From an uncultured Lachnospiraceae bacterium (lineage in GTDB: Bacteria; Bacillota; Clostridia; Lachnospirales; Lachnospiraceae): a stretch of 64,000 nucleotides of DNA. This document shows positions 27,916 through 37,690 of the stretch, piece after piece (positions within the stretch are counted from its first letter, which is position 1; each line of letters opens with the position of its first letter). The position numbers and the translations under genes were made by a program. The notes beneath the pieces were generated by a model. That model made no database searches. It saw nothing but the letters and a program-made list of their open reading frames with translations, and was not told the origin of the DNA. The DNA lies in NCBI GenBank assembly GCA_902786515.1, contig CADADA010000006.1:24886-88885 (forward strand). Direction: 5' to 3'.

Positions 27916-28572
27916 ATGAAAAAAATATTTAAAAAGAACCAGATTATTATTACGGCTTTGGCAATAATGATAGCGGCAGCAGGATACTTTAATTATGCAG
28001 ATAAAAATATTATTAAATCAACCGGTGTGTCTGTAAGAGACGAAGAAAGCGATGAATATATGGATGTGTCTGCTGATTTTGAAAATGAGCTTGCATTGGG
28101 AGAGAGTGAGGAAGATACAGAAAATGAAGAAGTAAATTCAGAGGAAAATTCAGAGGAAAATGCGGAGGATACTGTAGCCGAAGAAGAATCTGAGGAACCG
28201 GGAACAGCAGTGTTTACAAGCAGTGAGGTTTTCGCAACCGATGCCAGATTGAATCGTGAACAGGTAAGAGCTAAAAACGAAGAAGCTCTGATGGAGATTA
28301 TTAATAATGCAGAGATACCTGGAGAGCAGAAACAAAATGCCATAGATGAGATGGTAAAGCTTGCGGACAATGCAGAAAAAGAAGAATCAGTAGAAATGCT
28401 ATTAGAGGCAGAGGGATTTAAAAATACAGTTGTAAGTATTTCGGATGGTCAGGTAGATGTTGTTGCAGATATGAAGGACATTTCGGATACGGACAGGGCA
28501 AAGATTGAGGAGGTCATAACAAGAAAAACGGGATGCGAGCCGGAAAATATCGTAATAACACCACTTAATTAG
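27916..28572 (+). CDS. spoIIIAH: Stage III sporulation protein AH
   Basis: The 218-residue protein has one N-terminal membrane helix (about 9-25), a long Glu/Asp-rich linker (about 50-95) and a C-terminal YscJ-like ring domain (LLEAEGFKNTVVSISDGQVDVV). It binds SpoIIQ across the septum. It ends the operon. Confidence 0.92.
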   Translation: MKKIFKKNQIIITALAIMIAAAGYFNYADKNIIKSTGVSVRDEESDEYMDVSADFENELALGESEEDTENEEVNSEENSEENAEDTVAEEESEEPGTAVFTSSEVFATDARLNREQVRAKNEEALMEIINNAEIPGEQKQNAIDEMVKLADNAEKEESVEMLLEAEGFKNTVVSISDGQVDVVADMKDISDTDRAKIEEVITRKTGCEPENIVITPLN

Positions 28573-28594
28573 TCAGTCACTATGCAATAAATGG

Positions 28595-28622
28595 TTGCAA
28601 TTCACTCTATTTTTGTTATAAT
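28595..28622 (+). promoter_or_regulatory. Sigma-A-type promoter of the asp23 gene
   Basis: TTGCAA and a perfect TATAAT are spaced by 16 bases, 40 bases before the GTG start. Confidence 0.6.
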
Positions 28623-28661
28623 AAAGTATCAGGAAAAGTTATTACTCAGGAGGTATATACC

Positions 28662-29045
28662 GTGGAAGAAAACAGAGTAACACACATGATACACGAAGAT
28701 GGAGAGATTGGTCAGGTTCAGATTGCTGATGATGTAGTAGCCATTATTGCCGGATTGGCAGCGACAGAATGTGATGGCGTTGAGGCCATGGCAGGAAATA
28801 TTACTAATGAGCTTGTATCAAAACTTGGTATGAAGAATTTATCTAAGGGTGTAAAGGTTCAGGTGACGGAAGATGGCGTATTTGTCGACTTGGCGCTTAT
28901 TTTGAAGTTTGGATATAGTATTCCGACTGTGTCTTCCGCAGTTCAGGATAAGGTAAAAAGTGCTATAGAGAATATGACGGGGCTTAATGTTTTAGAAGTT
29001 AATATCAGGGTTGCAAGTGTGTCATTAGAACAAAATGCTGACTAG
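28662..29045 (+). CDS. Asp23/Gls24-family envelope-stress protein
   Basis: The 127-residue cytoplasmic protein has the family pattern GQVQIADDVVAIIAGLAATECDGVEAM, then KGVKVQVTEDGVFVDLALIL and VNIRVASV. Gls24/Asp23 proteins associate with the membrane and respond to envelope stress. The start is GTG 28662 after AGGAGGTATA. It has its own promoter and terminator although nusB follows. Confidence 0.9.
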   Translation: MEENRVTHMIHEDGEIGQVQIADDVVAIIAGLAATECDGVEAMAGNITNELVSKLGMKNLSKGVKVQVTEDGVFVDLALILKFGYSIPTVSSAVQDKVKSAIENMTGLNVLEVNIRVASVSLEQNAD

Positions 29046-29048
29046 TCT

Positions 29049-29072
29049 GAAGGTGTCCGACGGACACCTTTA
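29049..29072 (+). terminator. Terminator after asp23
   Basis: AAGGTGTCC and GGACACCTT form a 9-bp stem with a 3-base loop. The T tract is weak (T then ATAG), so termination may be partial. Confidence 0.55.
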
Positions 29073-29132
29073 TAGTTTGCAATTATGATATGACTGATTC
29101 ATACGAACAAAATACATTATTCGGAGGTCATA

Positions 29133-29531
29133 ATGACAAGAAGAGAATTGAGAAAAAACGTTTTTATTTTATTGTTTTGCAGTGAGTTTCATGAAAGAGA
29201 AGAATTAAACGAGCAGATGGATTTGTACTTAGAGAATCCTGAGATTAATGCTGAGGAAAAAGATGCGGATTATATCAAAGACAGGGTGAATAAAATATTA
29301 GAAAAAAAAGAAGAGATAGATACGCATATTGACAGTGTGGCCACAAACTGGAAGACTGACAGAATGGGCAGGATTGAATTGTGTCTGATAAGGCTTGCAT
29401 GCTTCGAGATGGAATACGATGATGATATACCAACTGCCGTAGCGATTAACGAAGCGGTTGAACTTGCAAAAATGTATGGAGATACAAATGCCGGTTCTTT
29501 TGTAAATGGTGTTCTTGCAAAGATGTTATAA
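29133..29531 (+). CDS. nusB: Transcription antitermination factor NusB
   Basis: NusB with NusE binds boxA RNA in rRNA leaders. The 132 residues are all-helical, with TRRELRKNVFILLFCSEF at the start, WKTDRMGRIELCLIRLACFEM and the C-terminal IPTAVAINEAVELAKMYGDTNAGSFVNGVL signature. CGGAGG precedes the ATG. It leads into xseA with a gap of only 4 bases. Confidence 0.95.
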   Translation: MTRRELRKNVFILLFCSEFHEREELNEQMDLYLENPEINAEEKDADYIKDRVNKILEKKEEIDTHIDSVATNWKTDRMGRIELCLIRLACFEMEYDDDIPTAVAINEAVELAKMYGDTNAGSFVNGVLAKML

Positions 29532-29535
29532 TCAT

Positions 29536-30762
29536 ATGGGTATGGAATTAAATAATAAAAAAGCCGGTGTTTATACAGTTGCACAGGTTAATTCGTATAT
29601 TAAAAACATGTTTTCACAGGATTTTTTACTTAGAAAAATCAGAGTAAAGGGAGAGGTATCTAATTGTAAATATCATACCTCGGGACATATTTATTTTTCG
29701 ATAAAGGATGGAAGCGGAGTGATTGCCTGTGTCATGTTTAAGGGAAATCGCAGAAATCTGAAGTTTGATATGGAAGAGGGGCAGAATGTAGTTGTTACAG
29801 GAAGCGTAAACGTATACGAAAGAGATGGAAAGTACCAGCTATATGCGACCGATATAGAACTTGACGGCACCGGAGATTTATATGTTAAGTTTGAAAAATT
29901 AAAAAAAGAACTTGAAGAAATGGGAATGTTTGCACAGGAATATAAAAAACCTATTCCCAGATATGCACTTAAAATCGGTATTGTAACGGCAAAAACCGGT
30001 GCAGCCATTCAGGATATTATCAATATTGCTTCGAGAAGAAATCCATATGTCCGGTTATATTTGTATCCGTCTCTTGTACAGGGTGAGATGGCGGCTGCGG
30101 ATATCGTAAATGGGATAAGATGTCTTGATGACATGAATCTTGATGTGATAATCGTAGGAAGAGGAGGCGGTTCCATAGAAGATTTATGGGCATTCAATGA
30201 AGAAATAGTAGCAAGAGCAGTGTTCGAGTGTGAGACACCGGTGATTTCGGCTGTCGGTCATGAAACAGATACGACAATTATAGATTACGTGTCTGACAGG
30301 AGAGCTCCTACACCTTCGGCCGCCGCAGAGATGGCTGTGTTTGAATACAGCAGGTTTATGGAAGACCTGAGTGATATTCAATACCGGTTAATCAGAAATT
30401 TGAGAAAAAAAGTCAATTATGAAAAAGGCAGACTGGAAAATTACAGATTGTTGCTTATAAATAAAAGTCCGCAGAATATGATTTTACAAAAAAGACATTA
30501 TGCCTCGGATATGGAAAACACACTACATGAAATGATGCACAGGAAGCTGGAAGCAAACCGGTACAGATTAGCCGTGCTTAGTGAAAGATTAAATGGATTA
30601 TCGCCTTTGGACAAGCTTTCTAAAGGATATGTTTATGCAGTAGATAAAGATAGCAACCCATTGACGGATATACATCAGATTGATACAGGAGATGAAGTTG
30701 TTATGTCATTAAAAAACGGAAATGCAAAAGCTAAGATAACGGAAGTAAAAATCAAAGAATAG
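29536..30762 (+). CDS. xseA: Exodeoxyribonuclease VII large subunit
   Basis: This is the catalytic subunit of exonuclease VII, which trims single-stranded DNA. About 408 residues: an N-terminal OB fold (YTVAQVNSYIKNMF, VKGEVSNCKYHTSGHIYFSIKDG), the nuclease core with GAAIQDIIN, VGRGGGSIEDLWAFNEE and SAVGHETDTTIIDYVSDRRAPTPSAAAE, and a helical C-terminus. ATG 29536 is used; a GTG at 29506 inside nusB is also in frame, and neither has a good ribosome site. xseB follows. Confidence 0.94.
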   Translation: MGMELNNKKAGVYTVAQVNSYIKNMFSQDFLLRKIRVKGEVSNCKYHTSGHIYFSIKDGSGVIACVMFKGNRRNLKFDMEEGQNVVVTGSVNVYERDGKYQLYATDIELDGTGDLYVKFEKLKKELEEMGMFAQEYKKPIPRYALKIGIVTAKTGAAIQDIINIASRRNPYVRLYLYPSLVQGEMAAADIVNGIRCLDDMNLDVIIVGRGGGSIEDLWAFNEEIVARAVFECETPVISAVGHETDTTIIDYVSDRRAPTPSAAAEMAVFEYSRFMEDLSDIQYRLIRNLRKKVNYEKGRLENYRLLLINKSPQNMILQKRHYASDMENTLHEMMHRKLEANRYRLAVLSERLNGLSPLDKLSKGYVYAVDKDSNPLTDIHQIDTGDEVVMSLKNGNAKAKITEVKIKE

Positions 30763-30783
30763 TGGAAAGGAACGGTATTACAG

Positions 30784-30987
30784 ATGGCGGCAGAAAGTAA
30801 ATCATTGGAAAAATCGTTCGATGAGTTAAATGATATTATTCTTAAAATGGATAGTGAAGAGTGTTCACTTGAAGAATCATTTAAATTATATGAAAAGGGC
30901 ATGAAACTGGTAAAACAGTGTAATGATAAGATAGACAAAGTAGAAAAGAAAATAAATATAATTGAAGGAAATACAGATAATGATTGA
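30784..30987 (+). CDS. xseB: Exodeoxyribonuclease VII small subunit
   Basis: The 67-residue all-helical protein has the family pattern SLEKSFDELNDIILKMDSEECSLEESFKLYEKGMKLVKQCNDKI, and it stabilises XseA. It lies 21 bases after xseA and overlaps ispA by 8 bases. Confidence 0.93.
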   Translation: MAAESKSLEKSFDELNDIILKMDSEECSLEESFKLYEKGMKLVKQCNDKIDKVEKKINIIEGNTDND

Positions 30988-31870
30988 TATAAAGAAGGTT
31001 TTAGATGAAAAAACTGAATATGCGGACAATGTTATTAAACAATATTTACCGGAAGAAAAAGGTCTGCAGTCTGTCATAATGGATGCAATGAACTACAGTG
31101 TCATGGCGGGCGGAAAGAGATTAAGACCGATATTGCTGATGGAGATGGCATTATGTTTTAATGGAAATGCAGATGATGTAAAACCATTTATGGCGATGAT
31201 GGAGTATATTCATACATACTCACTTGTTCATGATGATTTGCCGGCCATGGATAACGATGATTTTAGAAGAGGCAAGAAAACTACCCACAAACAATACGGA
31301 GAGGCAATTGGTGTTCTCGCCGGAGATGCACTGTTAAATTATGCATTTGAGACCGGGATAAGTGCTGCTTTAGCTTTTGAAGATAAAGAAAGAGCATTGA
31401 AAGCGCTTAGTGTTATTGCCAAAAAAGCCGGAATCTATGGTATGATTGGCGGACAGGTTGTTGATGTTATCAATGATGGCAAGGAAAAGTCGAAAGAAGA
31501 ACTTGATTATATTAATGAATACAAAACGGCAGCTCTTATTCAGGCATCGATGATGGCAGGAGCGATTCTTGCAGGAGTTACTGATAAGCGACTGACAGAG
31601 ATAGAGTCAGCAGGTCTTGATATTGGACTTGCATTTCAGATTCGAGATGACATCCTTGATGTGACAAGTACAGATACAGAGCTTGGAAAGCCTGTGCACA
31701 GCGATGAAAAGAATAATAAGTCCACATATGTGAATCTTATGGGAATAGAAAAAGCAGAAGAGGAAGTCAGAAGACTTTCAGAAATTGCGATTGGCAGATT
31801 AAAAAATATTGGTATTGAAAATGAATTTATTTTTGAATTGATAAGGAAGCTGACATATAGAAATAAATAA
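30980..31870 (+). CDS. ispA: Polyprenyl (farnesyl/geranyl) diphosphate synthase
   Basis: This prenyltransferase extends DMAPP with IPP to C15 (or C20) products. About 296 residues with both aspartate-rich motifs, DDLPAMDNDD and FQIRDDILD, plus GGKRLRP near the N-terminus and IYGMIGGQVVDV. ATG 30980 overlaps the end of xseB; an in-frame start at 30962 lacks support. It is adjacent to dxs, so isoprenoid supply genes are linked. Confidence 0.93.
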   Translation: MIDIKKVLDEKTEYADNVIKQYLPEEKGLQSVIMDAMNYSVMAGGKRLRPILLMEMALCFNGNADDVKPFMAMMEYIHTYSLVHDDLPAMDNDDFRRGKKTTHKQYGEAIGVLAGDALLNYAFETGISAALAFEDKERALKALSVIAKKAGIYGMIGGQVVDVINDGKEKSKEELDYINEYKTAALIQASMMAGAILAGVTDKRLTEIESAGLDIGLAFQIRDDILDVTSTDTELGKPVHSDEKNNKSTYVNLMGIEKAEEEVRRLSEIAIGRLKNIGIENEFIFELIRKLTYRNK

Positions 31871-31887
31871 TCTGCCGGTGGAGGAAA

Positions 31888-33750
31888 ATGATGATACTGG
31901 AAAGAATATGTGAACCAAATGATATAAAAGATATAGACCCGGAAGAATATGATATTCTTGCAGGAGAAATACGTGAATTTTTAATAGATAAAATAAGCGA
32001 AAATGGAGGTCACCTTGCCCCAAATTTGGGTGTTGTTGAGCTTACTATGGCTCTTCATCTTGCATTTGATTTACCGGATGATAAGATTGTGTGGGATGTG
32101 GGACATCAGTCATATACCCACAAAATATTGACCGGAAGAAAAGATGAATTCAATAAATTAAGAAAATACGGTGGTATGAGCGGATTTCCTAAACGAAGGG
32201 AGAGTGAATATGACTGCTTTGATACAGGACATAGTTCAACTTCAATTTCTGCAGGGCTTGGTATTATTAACGGCAATGAGCTGAACGGAATTGATGCGCA
32301 TGTTATTTCGATTATCGGTGATGGTGCTTTGACCGGAGGAATGGCATACGAGGCATTAAATAATGCTTCATGTCTTAATAGAAATTTTATTATAGTACTT
32401 AACGATAATAATATGTCAATATCAAAAAATGTAGGTGGAATGTCATCATACTTAACACAGATGAGAGCAGGATCGGCATATATTGATTTGAAGAATGGGG
32501 TTGCAGAGTACTTAAACAGAATTCCTAAAATAGGTGATGCGCTTGTAAGGACGATTAAGAATACAAAAAGCAGTATCAAACAGCTTGTTATTCCGGGCAT
32601 GTGGTTTGAAGACATGGGAATAACATATCTTGGGCCGGTGGACGGGCATAACATTGAAAGCATGGTCAAAATCTTTAATGAGGCAAAGCACATCGACCAC
32701 CCTGTGCTTGTCCATGTTCTTACAAAAAAGGGAAAAGGATACAGACCTGCAGAAAAACGCCCCGATAAATTTCATGGAATTGCACCTTTTGATAAGGAAA
32801 CCGGCAAATTGATTAATAGACCGGGCAAAGCAACATACACGGATGTTTTTGCAAAGGCTATCAACAGACTTGCAGCAGAGGACGATAAGGTAGTTGCTAT
32901 TTCAGCAGCAATGCCTGATGGTACGGGACTAAAGAGGTTTTCGGAAATTTTTCCGCAGCGTTTTTTTGATGTGGGAATCGCGGAAGAGCATGCTGTGACA
33001 TTCGCAGCAGGACTGGCATCTACAGGACTAAAACCTTATGTGGCTATATATTCTTCTTTTTTGCAGAGAGCCTATGACCAGATTTTGCATGACGTCTGCA
33101 TTCAGGATTTGCCGGTAAGATTTATGATAGACAGAGCCGGGCTTGTGGGCGGTGACGGTGAGACTCACCAGGGAATATTTGATTTGTCGTATCTTAGTAA
33201 CATACCGAGCATGAATATTTTTGCTCCAAAAAATAAATATGAACTATCTGACGTGATAAAGTTTTCATCAGATTTTTCACACCCTATAGCGATAAGATAT
33301 CCGAGGGGTGAGGCATATGACGGATTAAAGGAATACAGAGCTCCGATAGAGTATGGAAAAAGCGAAATAATATTCAAAGAAAAAGATATTGCACTTATAG
33401 CGGTTGGCTCTATGGTCGAAAAGGCTGTTGAAGTTAGAAGATTGTTAAAAGAGAAGGGCTACTCGGCATCAATAGTGAATGCCAGATTTGTAAAACCAAT
33501 AGATGAGCAGTGTTTGGAAGAACTTGCAGATACACACAGATTATACGTCACGCTTGAAGAAAATGTTTTAAGCGGAGGCTTTGGAGAGACGGTATTACGT
33601 TTTGTCTCTTCACTTGACCGTGATGTAAAGGTTATAAATATTGCAATACCAAACTTTTATGTAGAACATGGAAGTATAGATATATTGGATAAAGAGTCGG
33701 GAATCGATGTTGATTCAATTTATCAGAAGATTCTTAAATATTGTGAATAA
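31888..33750 (+). CDS. dxs: 1-deoxy-D-xylulose-5-phosphate synthase
   Basis: This TPP enzyme starts the MEP isoprenoid pathway from pyruvate and glyceraldehyde 3-phosphate. The 620 residues contain NGGHLAPNLGVVELT, DVGHQSYTHKILTGR, the TPP motif GDGALTGGMAYEALNNA with LNDNNMSIS, FDVGIAEEHAVTFAAGLA, and DRAGLVGGDGETHQG. GTGGAGG precedes the tandem ATGATG start. It lies in the nusB-to-spo0A series. Confidence 0.96.
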   Translation: MMILERICEPNDIKDIDPEEYDILAGEIREFLIDKISENGGHLAPNLGVVELTMALHLAFDLPDDKIVWDVGHQSYTHKILTGRKDEFNKLRKYGGMSGFPKRRESEYDCFDTGHSSTSISAGLGIINGNELNGIDAHVISIIGDGALTGGMAYEALNNASCLNRNFIIVLNDNNMSISKNVGGMSSYLTQMRAGSAYIDLKNGVAEYLNRIPKIGDALVRTIKNTKSSIKQLVIPGMWFEDMGITYLGPVDGHNIESMVKIFNEAKHIDHPVLVHVLTKKGKGYRPAEKRPDKFHGIAPFDKETGKLINRPGKATYTDVFAKAINRLAAEDDKVVAISAAMPDGTGLKRFSEIFPQRFFDVGIAEEHAVTFAAGLASTGLKPYVAIYSSFLQRAYDQILHDVCIQDLPVRFMIDRAGLVGGDGETHQGIFDLSYLSNIPSMNIFAPKNKYELSDVIKFSSDFSHPIAIRYPRGEAYDGLKEYRAPIEYGKSEIIFKEKDIALIAVGSMVEKAVEVRRLLKEKGYSASIVNARFVKPIDEQCLEELADTHRLYVTLEENVLSGGFGETVLRFVSSLDRDVKVINIAIPNFYVEHGSIDILDKESGIDVDSIYQKILKYCE

Positions 33751-33764
33751 TTTGGAGAACGAAA

Positions 33765-34565
33765 ATGAAAGAAAGACTTGATGTATTATTAGTCAGCAGG
33801 GGGCTTGCACCGTCAAGAGAAAAAGCAAAAGCTATTATAATGAGCGGGCAGGTTTATGTTGATGGACAAAAAGAGGACAAGGCAGGAACTAATTTTGATG
33901 AAAAAGTGTCTATAGAGGTCAGGGGTAACACGTTGCCATATGTCAGCAGGGGCGGACTAAAGTTAGAAAAAGCAATGAAAAATTTTGGAGTAAACGTAGA
34001 CAAAAAAATATGCATGGATGTAGGAGCTTCTACCGGAGGTTTTACAGACTGCATGCTTCAAAACGGAGCCGTAAAAGTATATTCTGTAGATGTGGGACAC
34101 GGGCAGCTTGCATGGAAATTAAGACAGGATGAACGTGTAGTATGTATGGAAAAGACCAACATAAGATATGTGGATGAAAATGATGTTCCTGACAAGATAG
34201 CTTTTTCTTCAATAGACGTTTCTTTTATATCATTGACAAAGGTTCTTCTTCCGGTTAAAAATTTATTGGAACATGATGGAAGAATTGTCTGCCTGATTAA
34301 ACCACAGTTCGAAGCCGGCAGGGAGAAAGTCGGAAAAAAGGGTGTTGTAAGAGACAAGGCAGTACATATTGAAGTCATACAGATGGTAATGGATTATGCA
34401 AAGAGTATTGGATTAAAGAGGCTCGGTCTGGACTTTTCGCCGATAAAGGGTCCGGAAGGAAATATTGAATATCTTTTGTATTTGGAAAATAATGGAGATT
34501 TGGATAACGAGGATGAGATAAATATTACTGAAATTGTAGATAATGCTCATGAAGTCCTTTCTTAA
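33765..34565 (+). CDS. tlyA: TlyA-family rRNA 2'-O-methyltransferase / hemolysin
   Basis: The 266-residue protein has an N-terminal S4 RNA-binding domain (ERLDVLLVSRGLAPSREKAKAIIMSGQVYVDG) and an FtsJ-like SAM domain (YVSRGGLKLEKA, DVGASTGGFTDCMLQNGA, DVSFISLTKVL). TlyA of mycobacteria methylates 16S and 23S rRNA cytidines. The clostridial position between dxs and nadK is typical. Confidence 0.92.
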   Translation: MKERLDVLLVSRGLAPSREKAKAIIMSGQVYVDGQKEDKAGTNFDEKVSIEVRGNTLPYVSRGGLKLEKAMKNFGVNVDKKICMDVGASTGGFTDCMLQNGAVKVYSVDVGHGQLAWKLRQDERVVCMEKTNIRYVDENDVPDKIAFSSIDVSFISLTKVLLPVKNLLEHDGRIVCLIKPQFEAGREKVGKKGVVRDKAVHIEVIQMVMDYAKSIGLKRLGLDFSPIKGPEGNIEYLLYLENNGDLDNEDEINITEIVDNAHEVLS

Positions 34566-34582
34566 TATGCTGGAGGTGTGTC

Positions 34583-35440
34583 ATGAATAGTTTTTTTCTG
34601 ATTACAAATCATGATAAAGATATTGACGACAAAATGACGGACAGGATAGAGTCAATTATAAAGAAATGTGGGAAAAAATGCCATGTTTACGATAAGAATG
34701 CAAAAATTGAAAACGGAAAGTTTACAGACCCGGATCAGGTACCTGATGATACTGACTGTGTTATCGTGCTTGGGGGAGACGGCACATTATTATTGGCTGC
34801 AAGAGATTTAGTAGGACTCGATATTCCGATGATAGGCGTGAATTTTGGAAATCTGGGGTATCTTGCTGAAGCGGAAAAGCCGGATATAGAAGCCATTATT
34901 AACAGACTTGTAACTGATGACTGTTATATAGAGTCGAGGATAATGCTCGTCGGAGGATTATACAGGGATGGGAAGTTAATTGAAAAGAATATTGCGTTGA
35001 ATGATATTGTTGTCGGAAGGAGTGGAAATCTCAGAGTAAATGATTTCAAGATTTATGTTGATGACAAGTTGTTAAACCAATATACAGCAGATGGAATCAT
35101 TATATCGACACCGACAGGTTCAACTGCTTATAATCTCTCGGCAGGTGGTCCTATAGTGGAACCGACAGCAAATATTATAGTTATTACTCCTGTATGCCCA
35201 CATACATTGAACACAAGAAGTATAGTGTTGTCGGCAGAATCCAGAATTGAAGTTGAGATATGCAGGGACAGACATGGAGTGGATGACGAAAAAATGGTTT
35301 CATTTGATGGCAGCAAAAATCTGAGATTAAAGTCAAATGACAGAATTGTGATTGAAAAGTCTGATTTAGATACAAAGATTGTTAAGATAAGCAAAAAAAG
35401 TTTTGTAGAAATACTGCAAAAAAAGATGAGTGTAAAGTAG
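34583..35440 (+). CDS. nadK: NAD kinase
   Basis: This enzyme phosphorylates NAD to NADP. The 285 residues carry the hallmark GGDGTLLLAARDLVGLDIPMIGVNFGNLGYLAE, DGIIISTPTGSTAYNLSAGGPI and ITPVCPHTLNTR. CTGGAGG precedes the ATG. argR follows after 17 bases. Confidence 0.95.
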   Translation: MNSFFLITNHDKDIDDKMTDRIESIIKKCGKKCHVYDKNAKIENGKFTDPDQVPDDTDCVIVLGGDGTLLLAARDLVGLDIPMIGVNFGNLGYLAEAEKPDIEAIINRLVTDDCYIESRIMLVGGLYRDGKLIEKNIALNDIVVGRSGNLRVNDFKIYVDDKLLNQYTADGIIISTPTGSTAYNLSAGGPIVEPTANIIVITPVCPHTLNTRSIVLSAESRIEVEICRDRHGVDDEKMVSFDGSKNLRLKSNDRIVIEKSDLDTKIVKISKKSFVEILQKKMSVK

Positions 35441-35457
35441 GCACATGGAGGTTCAAG

Positions 35458-35940
35458 GTGAAACTGGCCAGACATAGTAAAATAATAGAATTGATAAACG
35501 AGTTTAATATCGAGACACAGGAAGAATTGGCGGGATATCTGAAAAGTGCCGGATATAATGTTACACAGGCGACGGTATCCAGAGATATACGTGAATTAAA
35601 GCTGACAAAGATTCAGGCGGAGGACGGCAGACAAAAATACATTGTGGTACAAAATAAAGATACTGATATGAACCGTAAATATATCAGAATATTAAAAGAC
35701 GGTTTTGTATCGATGGATATGGCGATGAATATTCTTGTTATAAAAACAGTTTCTGGAATGGCGATGGCTGTTGCAGCGGCACTGGATGCAATGGAATGGA
35801 ATGAAATCGTTGGAAGCATTGCAGGGGATGATACTATAATGTGTGCGATACGGAGTATGGACGATACGTTGATTGTTATGGAAAAAATTAAAAAACTATT
35901 ATACGGAGAACAAAGGGGCAGCGAAGATGGAGGTAGATAA
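35458..35940 (+). CDS. argR: Arginine repressor ArgR
   Basis: This transcription factor senses arginine as a hexamer. The 160 residues have the N-terminal winged helix (ETQEELAGYLKSAGYNVTQATVSRDIRELKL) and a C-terminal oligomerisation/arginine domain (GSIAGDDTIMCAIRS). The start is GTG 35458 after ATGGAGG. The stop codon overlaps the recN ATG. Confidence 0.94.
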   Translation: MKLARHSKIIELINEFNIETQEELAGYLKSAGYNVTQATVSRDIRELKLTKIQAEDGRQKYIVVQNKDTDMNRKYIRILKDGFVSMDMAMNILVIKTVSGMAMAVAAALDAMEWNEIVGSIAGDDTIMCAIRSMDDTLIVMEKIKKLLYGEQRGSEDGGR

Positions 35941-37613
35941 TGCTATTAAATGTGAGTGTAAAAAATCTGGCACTGATTAAGGAGTCAGACGTATATTTTC
36001 AAGATGGTATGAACATATTAACCGGAGAAACGGGTGCAGGTAAATCTATTATTATCGGGTCAATCAACATGGCACTTGGTGGTAAAATGAGTAAAGAGAT
36101 GATTCGAAATGGAGAAGAATCTGCCATGGTTGAACTGGTGTTTAAGGTTGATAAGAAAAATACCGCTGAAAAATTAAGAGAAGCAGGGGTAATGATGGAT
36201 GAGGACGAAGTAATTATTAACAGAAAAATTGTAAACGGAAGAAGTATAACTAAAGTAAATGGTGAGACATTTCCCGTTAATGCATTAAAAAATATAACTT
36301 CGCTTTTAATTGATATACACGGGCAGCACGACCATCAGTCACTATTGAAGACAGAAAAACATCTGGATATATTGGATGAGTTTGCAAAAAATGAATTATC
36401 TGATAGTAAAGAACGTGTTAAAGCATTATACGAAAATTACTGCGATGCAAAGAAAAAGCTGGAAGAGTTTAATATGGATGAAGAACAGAGAATTCGTGAA
36501 TATGAGTTCTACCAGTTTGAAATCAATGAAATTACGGCTGCGAATCTTATAGAGGGAGAAGATAAGGAGATTGAAGATAATTTCAAAAAAATCTCAAATA
36601 TGAAAAAAATATTGGAGTCTTTATCTGTCGTACATAACCTTATGGATGAGAATGGCGGTGATAACATACGCAACATGATGGCGGGGGCTGTTGCTGAGAT
36701 GTCGGGAATATCTGAGTACGACAGCGGGCTTGAAGGCATTTACAATCAGCTCGTCAGTATAGAGGAGTTGTGCAGTGATGCCTCAAGGGATATAACATCA
36801 TATGCTGAGACGACAGAGTTTGATGGAGAGAAGGCGAAGGAATTAGAGGAACGACTGGATTTAATCAATCACCTGAAGCAAAAATATGGAAGAACTATAG
36901 ATGAGATTAATGAGTATCTAAAAGAAAAACAGGAAAAACTTGAGATTTTGGAAAATTATGCTTCAAAGAAAGAAGAAGCTGAGAAAAATCTGGAGAAATG
37001 TATAAAAGAGCTTGACGAAGAATGTGAGAAACTGAGTGAATTAAGAAAAAAAGCGGCAAAAGATTTTTCAGTTAAAGTAGTGGAAGTATTAAAAGATTTG
37101 AATTTCCTTCAGGTAGAATTTGATGTCGAATTTAGAAAAATATCCGGATATTCTTCCAAAGGAACTGACATGATTGAATTTATGATTTCTACTAATCCCG
37201 GAGAACCGATACTGCCACTTGCAAAGATTGCTTCGGGCGGTGAGTTGTCGAGAATTATGCTTGGAATCAAAACGATTATGGCTGATGCAGATGACATAGA
37301 TACACTCATATTTGATGAAATTGACACTGGAATAAGCGGCAGGACAGCACAAAAGGTTGCTGAACAGATGAAGCTGTTAAGTAAGACCCACCAGATTATA
37401 TGTATTACGCATTTGCCACAGATTGCGTCAATGGCTGATAATCATTTAAAAATCGAGAAAAAATCAAAAGATGACAGTACATCGACAGAAATATTTGTGT
37501 TAAATAATGAGCAATCGGTAGAAGAACTGGCAAGAATGCTTGGAGGAGCACAAATAACTGATGCCGTATTAGAAAATGCACGGGAAATGAAAAAATTTGC
37601 ATTAACAATTTAA
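35940..37613 (+). CDS. recN: DNA repair ATPase RecN
   Basis: This SMC-like protein of double-strand break repair has 557 residues. Walker A is TGETGAGKSIIIGSINMALGG near the N-terminus, a long coiled coil spans about 150-400, and the C-terminal head has IASGGELSRIMLGIKTI, LIFDEIDTGISG and CITHLPQIASMAD. The gene starts on the last base of argR. A complex nested hairpin follows. Confidence 0.95.
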   Translation: MLLNVSVKNLALIKESDVYFQDGMNILTGETGAGKSIIIGSINMALGGKMSKEMIRNGEESAMVELVFKVDKKNTAEKLREAGVMMDEDEVIINRKIVNGRSITKVNGETFPVNALKNITSLLIDIHGQHDHQSLLKTEKHLDILDEFAKNELSDSKERVKALYENYCDAKKKLEEFNMDEEQRIREYEFYQFEINEITAANLIEGEDKEIEDNFKKISNMKKILESLSVVHNLMDENGGDNIRNMMAGAVAEMSGISEYDSGLEGIYNQLVSIEELCSDASRDITSYAETTEFDGEKAKELEERLDLINHLKQKYGRTIDEINEYLKEKQEKLEILENYASKKEEAEKNLEKCIKELDEECEKLSELRKKAAKDFSVKVVEVLKDLNFLQVEFDVEFRKISGYSSKGTDMIEFMISTNPGEPILPLAKIASGGELSRIMLGIKTIMADADDIDTLIFDEIDTGISGRTAQKVAEQMKLLSKTHQIICITHLPQIASMADNHLKIEKKSKDDSTSTEIFVLNNEQSVEELARMLGGAQITDAVLENAREMKKFALTI

Positions 37614-37614
37614 T

Positions 37615-37666
37615 AATTGCACACAATATAGGCAGTAGTAATCTACTGCTTTTATTGTGTGCAATT
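37615..37666 (+). terminator. Nested hairpin between recN and spoIVB
   Basis: An outer perfect 14-bp stem (AATTGCACACAATA with TATTGTGTGCAATT) encloses an inner stem GCAGTAG/CTACTGC followed by TTTT. The inner hairpin can terminate transcription. The outer one could compete with it, so it may be more than a simple terminator. Confidence 0.65.
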
Positions 37667-37690
37667 ATGATTATTGAAAAGGGGTACATT

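Noticed and set aside
32106..32693. 195-residue minus-strand frame inside dxs
   Set aside because: It lies antisense to conserved dxs motifs and has no ribosome site or family match.
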